Shown in pieces: positions 34,316-45,140 of a DNA stretch of 64,000 bases. This stretch comes from Selaginella moellendorffii. Its lineage: Eukaryota; Streptophyta; Lycopodiopsida; Selaginellales; Selaginellaceae. Position numbers and translations under genes: made by a program. The notes beneath the pieces are model-generated. The model saw only the letters and a list, made by a program, of their open reading frames with translations, was not told the DNA's origin and did not search any database. Positions within the stretch are counted from its first letter, which is position 1. Each line of letters opens with the position of its first letter. The stretch lies in the NCBI RefSeq assembly GCF_000143415.4, contig NW_003314302.1:1119820-1183819 (forward strand). Reading direction: 5' to 3'.

Positions 34316-37300
34316 AGAGAAGATCGACATCCTCATCGATGCATACTCCAGTCTAGACCATCGCCAAGGAAACAACTCGTGAAAAAGTTCACAGTGACCA
34401 CACTATGTGAGAAATGCACCAACTTAAATGAGTTAGGGGTAACCTCTTTGTCTAACGCGGATGCACTACCAACTCAGACACCTTCTGACTATCGCCGATA
34501 AGGAAATGACCAATGGAGTTAGCCAGCTTTGCTACTCTAGATGTCACCCAGTTTACAAAAGTGTGATACACCCTTGCCCATAGGGATATAGAGAGAGAAG
34601 CTAGAGGCCCCAACCCTCCTGAGCAAAGAAACCAAACCTGTCAATAAGGTTTAGATAGACTACTGTAAATAGGCAGTTAGAGTTGTTTACACGGTCACGC
34701 CCTTTGAACGGAATAAGGAACATCGATAGAAAGGCAGGTTATGTGACCAGTTGACAGTAATTACCCCATGACTAAAGATTTCACCATGCACACGAAGTGC
34801 TGAAGCCAGTTTGCCTATACTGGCCTAAAGTCAAAGATTAATAAATGGACAATATCAAAGTCAGAGACAATGATATCTTAGAGTCTTAATTATCAGTGAA
34901 TATATTTTAGAATAGAACACAAAAGTATTCCAAGTAAATTATTATCCGATAAACTAGTATTATAGTTTAGGAACCACCAAGATCATCATGGTTGGAAAAC
35001 ATAGGATTCACTATCCCACAAAATTCAATAGCACATATACCATCAAGTAAACTCATTGATAAAATTTAACTACCAAAGATTATAGATAATATGCCAAACA
35101 ACTTACAAAAGATAACTCAGAAAACACACAGTATCTTTAACTGACAAGCATAATGCTGGTGAATGTATCACCTGAAGGAAATAACATCCTAATTTATCAG
35201 AACTAACCCGAGCAACAATCAACAGAACAAAATGAATATGGTAAGATTAACAAATACCCATTCATGTCAATTATCACAGAAGCTAATTTAAATAGATCTC
35301 GGTTAACAATACAAAAGTACTCAAGTTGCTTAAGCAAGTGTTAGTAACATCTTATCGATATCTCAAACCCAAGAGACCAATCCAAAGCAAACCACAAAGA
35401 ACATGTGGTATTGCAAAAAGCCATAAGCTATCATAGTGAACAATTAACCATTATGAAAAATCATCAATCATCCCATCAAAAAGAGATATGCAAAACCATC
35501 GTCTAAGAAGGAATCCACCATCCCGAAGAACAGCAAATCATTCTATATCAACAACAATCAAACAAAACTTCTTGATAAATATAATCAACTATCCTAGATG
35601 ATAATCAATCATCACCAATGATTCCTAAATGCAAAAGCCAACTTCAACATCAAAACTAATGAGCCAAAATGTCTTTCCTAACAACTTCTAACAAATGGAA
35701 CAATGAGTATGTAAACTCAAGGAACCAAAAGCTTGAAGAAGTTTATAACTAAGTTTTGCCTAATAAATGATCATGAGTCTCGTTGAAACTAATTTTAATG
35801 CTAAAGAGAAATCATGGTACAACCCACAATATCCCCCTCAACACATCCATAAACTAAACTTCAATGCCAAAGCTAATGAAGAGTATATTTGCATCAATCC
35901 AAAAGCTAAGCACAATGAAGCTATTCTCAACAAGTGATCACTAAACAATCCTCCATGAATCCATCTTTTATAGCAAGACATAATTTACTTTATAATAAGC
36001 ACAAGGAGAATCATCAATAATCGATATATCCTTAACTCAAATCTAATAAGGATTCAATTACTTCAATATCAATCACTAACTCTTTCACTTGTAAGGCTAG
36101 TATAGTCTACAACTGAATCATTTTTCAAGGAAAAGCCAAAGCTCAACCCTCTACTAAATAATCTTGTCTAAAACACAACTAACTCAAACTTGCTACTCAA
36201 TTCGTTTGAACGTCAACACAGTTGCTAACTAGCAAATGCATGAATGCCAATAACATAAAGCCATAGCCAAATCATCAGCACTATCTTTATCAAGGTTAAT
36301 GAAACTCAATGTTAATCCTAAGGAGAAACATCTCATCTTACTTGAATCTCAACATCGATAATATCAATGACAAGGCATCACTTCAATGCCAACAAAAGCT
36401 AAAAGAAAGCAAGAGTGAATCACCACTCAAAGCTTTCCAACAACCAAGCTAACCAAAGTCGAAGATACTATATTTAGTATCCAAGACTAATCCTTCAACA
36501 ATACTCAGCTACAGATAATACATCATCAAGGTGTGATTCACCACATCCATGACTCAATGAAATCCAACACTACAGACTAATGTAACCCAATGATATCGAC
36601 AGAGGTAGAGTCGACATGCCAATATGAAAAACTCATGTAAGTCTAACGACACGATCCTCTAACGACACGATCCGACACAATCCAACACCATCCGGTAAAG
36701 CAAGCCCATCACTGCTAAATCATCATCGAGCAAAGCAAGTGTCAACAGTCCTCGACTAAGTTTACAAGTAATCACTAGTCGCAAAGCAACTAACAATCAT
36801 TCCTTAACTTGCCTTCACAGGACTCAAATACCAACTCTTGTCATCAAGTCATATATTTATCCAACATGAACGTGATACCCTAGGTATAAGATAAAAGTTT
36901 ATAGACAAGCACAAACTAAATGACCATTCGAATCCAACTTAACTGCAATAAGCTCACTAAAACATTTAGCCACTAGTTTTGAGCATGCCTTGAAGAGGCT
37001 AGTTATGCAATCAACACTCAGTCAAAACTAAAGTGAAGATCATAAGATGGACTTATATCGGTACACAACCTCTTTATAGACAAAGCTATAGTACGGATAT
37101 CAACATCTCAACCTCAAACAAATAAGTTGGACATCACCATCCTTAGCCAAGGCTCAGGGCCACCAAGACTAAGTCAAGATTAGTGAGAGCTCACTACTCT
37201 CATAGAGTCTTAACAAAATGCAAAGTGCAACTTACCACCGAGCATAATGCTACAAAAAAAGGCACAAGAGTCACCCTTCTTAGAAAAGCACAATGGCCAC

Positions 37301-38460
37301 TTTTCTACACCAACTCCATACTTTATCTAACTCAATTGCTTTAGCCTCAAGAAGTCAACATCCCTTTCAGGCTGCATCTTACAAACTATTTACTAAGGTC
37401 TAAGCTAACCAAAGTTAACTCTAACTCTTTCACTAATTTGTACTAGCTTATGAAAACAGAAATTTTTTTCAAGCAAAGTGATCAACAGATTAGCCGTTAG
37501 AAAATCCTAAGAAAATTTATGAAAAAATTTCCATCCTAGAGAAAGAATGACTCTCAGTCTAGGAATACAAACTTTCAAGACTTAACCAACTTCCTCCCAC
37601 TAACAACTTCATATAGGTTCATCTCAACATAAATCCTCATGACCCAATAATATGCTTAAGTATCAAATGTCTTTGCCCATTTTTTCTGACATCCAACTTT
37701 GACATCCGTAAAAATGCAAAATAAACATCTAAGGCTTGATTACGAAGACCATATCTTCATATATTTATATTGCACTAACACTTTGTTTCAACCACCTTCA
37801 AGATCCAATGTGAAACCAAAACACTAATAAAAAAAATGATATGGAAAATCAAGGTCCAAGGAAAATTCCTCATCACTTGAAATAACAATGCCACTTCCAC
37901 TAACATAAGTGCTAGCAATGTCAATGCCTCAGCTACACATCTTCTCCATCCAACAATCTACTCCAAGTGCTAACGAATAAACTGACAAGCTATAGCAAAT
38001 GAATGCTACAACCTTTTTTTTCCAACACTTTATGGGCAAACCCTCAAGGAAACATACCAACTCAAGCTTAGCATAATAGACCACCATCAAGAACCCAGTC
38101 AAAGCTATTACAATGCTATTACATATAAGTAGACTAGCTTCTCTATCAACCACTTTGGGGTTGATCATTGTTTAACCAAGCAACTTCGTAAACACATTGC
38201 TCATTATCACATAGATATGATATGAGTATCACAATGACTTGATCATCAATCGAGCAACATTACGAGCAATGCCCATGTCACTACTACAAAAGTTTACGTA
38301 AGTATCAAGTGTCAACTCGATTCGACAAAATGCAACATAAATGCCCCACCAATAGAGATTTATAACACCCAACACCACTAACTTTTGTTCACAACATGGA
38401 CAAGCTTATGTCACTCTCTTTCTAACAAAACTCAACACTAATCGAACACCAAGCTACTCA
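34316..38460. other. Long non-coding A/C-rich stretch, probably internal transposon DNA
   Basis: Four kilobases in which the plus strand is rich in A and C and poor in G, with no frame showing family features. A short tandem repeat of TCTAACGACACGATCC lies near 36,642-36,675. It sits on the internal side of the LTR and polypurine tract at 34,303, so it is plausibly the interior of that minus-strand element. Confidence 0.4.
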
Positions 38461-38501
38461 AGGAGCAAAAGCAAGGTTCCCTAGAAAAGAATTGAGCATT
38501 G

Positions 38502-38695
38502 TGTAAGCAACCAAAGGGAACGATTCGAGAGACGATCCATGGGGTTCAAATATAGAGGGAAAGGGCCCATGAACAAGAGTGCACCCCCTTTTCCAATCGG
38601 TTAAGGGTCTTGGGATACTTTGAGTTAAGCATCCTTGGGTTTGAATAGTACTGGGTTGGGTGACCTCCCGGGAAGTCCAAACTCAAGAGCTTACA
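38502..38695 (+). mobile_element. Solo LTR containing a 5S-rRNA-derived segment (Cassandra-like), copy 2
   Basis: 194 bp with perfect 7-bp terminal inverted repeats TGTAAGC...GCTTACA and identical 5-bp target duplications CATTG at 38497-38501 and 38696-38700. The LTR aligns along its whole length with copy 1, including parts outside the 5S-like segment. No second LTR or internal domain is present, so it is a solo LTR. It lies in, or next to, the 3' LTR of the Ty3 element. Confidence 0.85.
38622..38678 (+). promoter_or_regulatory. 5S-rRNA-like segment with pol III internal control region
   Basis: GAGTTAAGC, CTTGGG, AATAGTACT and GGGTGACCTCCCGGGAAGTCC follow in the order and spacing of plant 5S rRNA (box A, intermediate element, box C). 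The box C part differs from the plant 5S sequence by one or two bases. The 5' half of 5S rRNA is not clearly preserved, so this is not a 5S gene. It could still bind TFIIIA and promote transcription. Confidence 0.7.
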
Positions 38696-38818
38696 CATTG
38701 TAACCCAAGTATTTCAATAGCAAGCCTAGACAAAATGATTTAACGCTTCACCACTATCCATTCCATGACTCACCACTTGCTATTTATATAGTAAGTAGCC
38801 GTACACTTGGCCCTCACA
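38696..38818 (-). mobile_element. 3' LTR (start) of the Ty3 element
   Basis: On the minus strand it begins TGTGAGGGCCAAGTGTACGG, right after the polypurine tract, and carries a TATA-like CTATATAAATAG at about 38,784-38,795. The first 25 bp match the outer end of the 5' LTR. It continues left beyond the 5S-type solo LTR, but the far end is not defined. Confidence 0.55.
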
Positions 38819-41800
38819 TAATCCCTTCCTCTTGGAATAATGGAAGACCATCAGGGTTCTCTTGTAGATGGGCCAGGATCAGAAGGAACATCAGAAGGAG
38901 GCATCAGCGGATTTGTAGGTGGTATTAATTGCTCCTAATCCCTTAGTATGAAGTGTTTCAACTGCTGTATATGCACAATCTCTGGAGGATCGGCCTGTTG
39001 GATGTCATATCAAACCTCATAAACTTGTGGTCCAACCTACCACAACACATGATACGGTCCTTTCCACTAAGCAAGGAGCCCCTTAGGTAAACCATGTACC
39101 ATAAGATGGGGAAAATGGACTAACACCAAGTCATCCACTTTGTACTCCATTAGTGGACAATGATAGGAATTGTAGTTCTATTGTTGTCCCACTTGTATAC
39201 GGCTTGAGTGTTCAACAGACTTTGCTTGGATAAGTGGAAGAATGTTCGTCAAATACTGATCCCACGACCTAGCATCGGTAGCTTATGGCAATCGTGAAGG
39301 TAAACCTAGCTTCATTGGTAATATTGAATCATGGCCATATATGAGTTTATATGGTGAAGCACCAATAGAACTCTGCACCCCTGTGATATATGCATACCGA
39401 AGAGACGGAAAATAACCATCCCAATCTGAATGTTGAAAGTTCACATACTTCGCAATCATCCCTTTGAACATCCAAACGAGTTGTTCCACCAGACCGTTTG
39501 ATTGTGGATAATAAGCACTTATGAAAATGTGGCATATCCCCAGTCGAGATGTCAAAACATGAAATGCCTCAGCTATAAATATGGGAGCATTATCCGAAAG
39601 AATTCACTATAAACAAGAATGCTGGAACACCACTTGATTGAGGAGGAAGTATCCAACAGTAGTTGCAAAGGCACTAGCAAGAGCACCAACTTCCACCTAA
39701 TGAGTCACGTAGTCAGAAGCAATAACAACATACTCATTGCCAACCGTCGACCGCAGAAAAGGTCCCATAAGATCAAATGCCACCAACTCAAATAGACAGG
39801 AAATTGCAATTAACTCCAATCGTCCTTCCATAGCACGAGGGGATTATTACGAGCTTGGCACCAAACGCAACTGCTCATATACTGGATAACATCACGTTGC
39901 ATCTCCAGCTAATAGAAAGATTTGTGCAGCTTCTTGGTCACACGACAATGTCCTATATGCCCACCTAGAATAGGAGAATCATGATAGGCATGGAGAAACC
40001 ATGGAATAAAGACGGAAGGCACCACTAGCCATAAAGGATCATCAGGATCCGTCCCCACAAAATAAAAAAATTCATCTTTAAGGTGATATTGAGAATGTAA
40101 ATACTAGAATGGCAAGTCATCAACAAATGATGTAGGATTCTCAAATCCATCTCGAAGCCTTCGAATCTATGGCTCAAACTTTTGAGCCTCGTGAACTTTG
40201 TTAAGAGAAGGTAGATCTTACTTTGCACCTTGTGGACACTGAATGTCAAATACAGCAACCATCGACGGCATAGAATCCTCGTCTAAAAAATCCATAGATG
40301 CCAGAACAATAGGCTTATCAAAAATATGAGAAGTGAGTGGAGAAGGAAAAGGAGCTCGAGAAAGGGCATTACCATCAACCATAGAACTCCCGAGGCAATG
40401 AACAACATCAAAATTATATATCTAAACCTTCTAAACCCACTGACCAACTAGGTTCTTTCACTTCAATAATGAAGTAATGACAGCATGATCACCTTCAAGT
40501 AATGTCTGAGAACCATGTAGATATGCATGAAGTTTCTCAAAACCCCAGACTGCTGCTAAACACTCATTTTCTGTCGTGGAGTAGTTCACCTTTGCTGGTT
40601 GTAATGTACGACTTATATATGCAATGGGATGATGCTGACTAGGCACACTCGAGCTCTCTTGCATCAACACACCTCCAAAACCAATATCAAAAGCATCCAT
40701 GTGCAAAATAAAAGGTCGAGTGTAATCAGGATATGCCAAAACCAGAGGAGTCGTCAAGAGCTCTTTGAGATCCACAAACATCTGCTCACAATCTGGAGAC
40801 CAAATGAAAGATGACGTTAATGACTTCAGCAACGCTCGCAATGGTGCAGTGCGATCAAAAAGATGATCCACAAAACAACTGAGATATTGCACCTTGCCAG
40901 AAAGCGCTACACATCATTCACACACTTCGGAGTAGGGAACTTTAGAACAGCCATAAGTTTATCAGGATTAACTTACAAACCCTCATGAGAAATATGGTAC
41001 CCAAGATAAGTCGTGTTTTTGGACCCAAACACGCATTTTGACTGTTTCAGCTTTAAATCAACGTCCCATAGCCTGTCCAACACTTTACAAACATCACAAG
41101 TGCTCCTCCCATGTCCCCTCCAAGTGGATCAAGACATCATCAATGAAGTCAGTAATCACCTCTGGCATCGCAAAGAACCTCATCCATCATCCGCTAGAAA
41201 GTTGCTGGAGCATTGTTTAAACTAAACGGCATCACCAAGAACTCATATAAACCAAACGGTGTATGAAAAGCAGTCTTAAGAATATCTTCTTTGGCCATCG
41301 GTACTTGCCAGTACCTAGAACTAAGATCAAGCTTGGTGAACTAACAACTTCACCCCAAATGATCCAAGATATCAACAATGTGAGGAAGAAGGTATACATC
41401 CGGGATTGGCACTTTGTTTAATGGATAATAGTCGATGCAGAAATAAATACTCCTATCAAGCTTTGTCATAAGATGAGGTTCACATGCCTAAGGACTTTGC
41501 AACTTCCGAATAACACCCTTCTCCAACATCTCCTTAATTTGCAATTAAAATCTTGATCTCTTTGGGTGACCAACGACGAACAGGAACTTTGATTGGACGA
41601 GCATCCCCAGTTGGAATCGGATGATGTGTGGCAATCTTGGCCCCAAACAATAAGTCAAATTCAAAGAGATCAAAATACTCCTTCATGAGTCAATCAACCA
41701 TTGTAGCATAAAAATTTTCGGAGGGATCAGAAAAGGGAAGAGCAAAACAAGATAGAAACATAAGAGGAAATAGTGGGGGGACAAAAGTAATGGAAGTAGA

Positions 41801-43229
41801 GGTAGAAGTAGAGGGACGAAGAGGTACAAAAGTGAGAGGAATGGATGAAATATAAAGAAGTATGAGACAAAGGGGAGAAGCCTCAAAGTCATACTTGGCA
41901 TAATTGTGCTGCAACTAATCCATACCAAGGATGAGGTCAAAAGCTTGACTCAGCACCACCTGCAATGACTGCAACCCAGGCTCGAGATCACCCACACGCA
42001 CAACCAAGGTCCGCCTCATCCCGTGCACATGCATGTGTATGGCCGTTGCTATAAAGAATGAAAACTAGTTTTGCCACACGACGCAAGTGTAGATGGCAAC
42101 ATGTAGCAATGGGTCGAGCAATAGAAGATAAACTCAAACCTGTATCAACCAATACGGAGAGAATAATAGGAGATTGCTTGTTATAAAAATGAGCTTGGAA
42201 AGTAAACACTGAATGAACTAGTGCCGAGTGAAGCCCTTGATGATACCCCCAAAAAAAAGATTGAGGGGTCACTGACTTATTCGCATAAGGGCCCTTCGCT
42301 ACTCATGCAACTCCTCGTTTCTTGAATGCATCTCGATATCCAGACCTTCCACTACAGTAGCACCAACAGGATGTTATTGACGCCAAGGTCTCCACCTAGG
42401 AAATGGAGGTTGCGAATCCGGAAAACACCAACAATACCGATAAGTGTGACCAACTTCATCACATGCCCAACAGTGAATATCACGGCCACGACCACGTCCT
42501 CATCCTTGTCCTTGGACTTGAGTAGCAACAAAATCAACCTCCATTGGAATAGGACCATCGCCCACAGAAAGTGGAGCGAAATGATGTGTAGCAAAAAGTG
42601 GAAAAAGTGATATTTCATAACGTTGTGCCAAGCAAAGAGCATCATCAAGGGTAGTTGGAGCAAGTGCATACACAAGTTCGACAAGATTTTGATGAAGTGC
42701 TGGCCACAACATTCTTAGCTTGATCTACTCTGACATATTTGGCTCCGCACGAAGCAAGAAGCTTCAGAAACGAATGCCAAATTGCATCACCGATTTAGAT
42801 GGCCTTTGACAAAAATGATGCAATTGCTGAAATGCATCATCACAATCGTTAGCATGTTCGAATGTGCATTTGAAGACGTCCGGGAGAACACTTCAATCCC
42901 CACGAGTGGCTGCACTCAAACTATTGTACCACTGCATCGCCATCCCTTATAGACACGTGAAAAACTTACGCAAATGTCAAACATCATCCCAAGAATGATA
43001 TGTGGCAATCACCATGAAGTGATCAAATCAATGGTACACATCATCCTCAAGTTTCCTATGAAAGAACTCTGACTGAACACGAGGATTGGCACCAAGAGTA
43101 GGAGGAGGTGTACCACGTGCCGTGAATGCCACCATCAATTGAGTTTGGTTGTTCAATTGCAAACACATAGCATCAAGCAATTGTATCAACTATTGCTCCA
43201 GAGTTAAAGGAGGAGATTGTTGATCTGCC
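38819..43229 (-). pseudogene. Ty3 element gag-pol (broken)
   Basis: Gag starts at ATG 43229 and includes a zinc knuckle CWACDEVGHTYRYC (CX2CX4HX4C, intact) near 42,450. Reverse transcriptase lies at about 41,000-41,500 ([28 protein letters not shown]). The RT-connection and RNase H region is 40,458-40,892 (FILHMDAFDIGFGGVLMQES). The integrase core lies at 39,283-39,555 (AYYPQSNGLVEQLV), and a GPY/F-type module follows near 39,050 (WKGPYHVL). Several stops and frame breaks inactivate it. A polypurine tract (AAGAGGAAGGGATTA on the minus strand, 38819-38833) directly precedes the 3' LTR. It is the better-preserved paralogue of the copy at 23.9-28.6 kb. Confidence 0.85.
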
Positions 43230-43439
43230 ATGAAGATGAATAAAAAGGAAAGAGCAAAAGAAGAGAAATAACAAAAAACTAAAAAAAGAGGAGATCTAGA
43301 CAATGTAAAAAGCTAGATTGAAACCAAAATCCTGAAAGAAAAGAACAAAAAAAAGGAAATAGAAAAAACTAGATCTAGATGATGCAAAAGCTAAATTTAA
43401 ACCAAAATCCCAAATCCAAACACTTATTAGGGACAATCA

Positions 43440-43610
43440 AAAAGTGCCCCTCACCTCCACTAATGTGAGTGTATGGAATATAGAAAGGGAATACAGAAAA
43501 TGTGTATATCAGAAGCTAATAGTCCGGATTGAAATCAATCTGATGGCTACTAAAATCCCACTACACTAATATTAGTATACGGCATTGTAGCCGTACACTT
43601 GGCCCTCACA
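43440..43610 (-). mobile_element. 5' LTR (outer part) of the Ty3 element
   Basis: The outer end at 43610 shares 25 bp with the 3' LTR start, then diverges. It is closer to the LTR end of the decayed copy near 28,520. The inner boundary and a PBS could not be placed with confidence, so the left coordinate is a guess. Confidence 0.45.
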
Positions 43611-44627
43611 TATATAATATTAATAATATATCAATAAACCAATCAAGCTACACTATTACAATAATTAAATTAAACAATTATGCTGGATGTATTATATTTT
43701 TTAAATCTTTGATCTTTAAATAAAAATTATATTCCTATGCAAATCTTGTATTCTATAATCAATCAAGAGATAAATATCATATTATCTAAATGCTTTATTT
43801 CTGGTACATGGATTTAGAACAACTGAGTATGAAAGGAATCCATTTGGCCTTGCTCTTGACTTTCACAATTTAAGTTTGATGGATTTAAATACATTTATCA
43901 TCATGTCACAAGGAGAGACATATATTGAGCAAATTATAAGTGTTCAAAATATGGCTTCCCCTTTGCTTTTTATGGCAACTATTTTTTTTACAGCATTTGT
44001 TGAAGAAGAGAATAAGGGACTTTCAAGAACATCTTTACTTTTAATGTTAAGGTTTACCCTTATCTTCACATAATTACATACATTTATCTTTTGAAGTTTA
44101 GGTTTATAGTTTACTTTAGAATTGAAGAAGTTAAATGAAATAAAAATATATATAAGAGTTGGTATGCTAAATCTTCTTCAAAACGCATAGGACGCAAAAC
44201 AGAGTTGTTTTTAAAGAGCAAGTTGTACTGCCAAGTACTTGAAATCTCTATGCGTAATTCTTTTCCATTTGAGCCTTGCCAGCACTGCACCCGAGCATTT
44301 CCTTTTTTCGTGTTTGCAACTCAAAAAAAAGGCAATTGGTCTGTTCAGCTCTCATATTTTCTGCAACTTGTAAGAAAATTGATCCCGGCCATTCTTATAC
44401 TTACAGAGATTTAATATGATTTCTTTTCGTAGCTTCCTTGTGTTTGAAGAGGGAAATCTAAATACTTGTTTTTTTATTGCACACATGGTACTTTCCTGCT
44501 TTGTTTACTATCTCAGTAAGCTGGGCCTTGTGACCTTTGTTTCAATCTTAAAAGCTTCTCTAGAAAGTGAAGAACTCACATTCCTCTTCCATTCTTTTTT
44601 CTCTTTTCCCTTAGTTCCTTTTCTCGT
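43611..44627. other. AT-rich intergenic DNA
   Basis: No supported gene. The right part is the 3' flank of the Bet v 1/START-like gene. Confidence 0.6.
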
Positions 44628-45140
44628 TCAGTTGCTACGAGACATGGCTGCCATCTCTAATCCTTTAAGGTAAGCATTGGCAAACTCCGTGAGATCTCCC
44701 AGTGCCTTGTCTTTGGTAGTCGGGCTTCGAGCACTCACCTCAAAGGACCAGTTGACAATCGTGCTCTTGTCCATCCCTTCATAAAGCATGACATTCACAA
44801 GACAATCCTCGAGGCTTAAGTTGTTTCCCTCGGCCTGGAACACAAAACAAAGCTTTTCATTGTCTCGGCTCACAAGTCGGTCTTTGGCCCAAGCTTTCCT
44901 TCGCCCCCCAGGAAGCCTTGCCGGGAAATCCATTGTGTAGAACCTCACGCAGCCTGGAGCACCATCCTGGCCTTGGGGCCTCTCGCAAACATCCACCACA
45001 GGCATGATCTTGTGGAGGCCACAGAAATCACTAGCGATCTTCCAGACCCTCGACGCTGCTGCTGGGATTCTCGATCTCACGCAGCCATGCCATTTATTTG
45101 GATTTAGAATTTCGAGAACTCTAGCTTTTTCCGCCACCAT
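44628..45140 (-). CDS. Bet v 1/START-fold (SRPBCC, polyketide cyclase-like) protein
   Basis: A single exon of 170 codons from ATG 45140. The motif order is WHGCVRSRIPAAASRVWKIA, SDFCGLHKIMPVVDVCE, CVRFYTMDF, INWSFEV-like text (TIVNWSFEVSA) and a C-terminal helix with FANAYLKGLE. This is the layout of the plant SRPBCC family that includes lachrymatory-factor-synthase-like and polyketide-cyclase-like proteins, which bind small hydrophobic ligands in a beta-sheet cavity. The length is typical (150-180). No signal peptide or membrane segment is seen, so it is probably cytosolic. The ligand cannot be told. The nearest alternative is a PYR/PYL-like or MLP-like protein, but the gate and latch motifs of ABA receptors are absent. 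Confidence 0.75.
   Translation of the reverse strand: MVAEKARVLEILNPNKWHGCVRSRIPAAASRVWKIASDFCGLHKIMPVVDVCERPQGQDGAPGCVRFYTMDFPARLPGGRRKAWAKDRLVSRDNEKLCFVFQAEGNNLSLEDCLVNVMLYEGMDKSTIVNWSFEVSARSPTTKDKALGDLTEFANAYLKGLEMAAMSRSN

Noticed and set aside
38622-38678. Genuine 5S rRNA gene
   Set aside because: Only the 3' half is recognisable, the 5' half is diverged, and the segment lies inside an LTR with target duplications.
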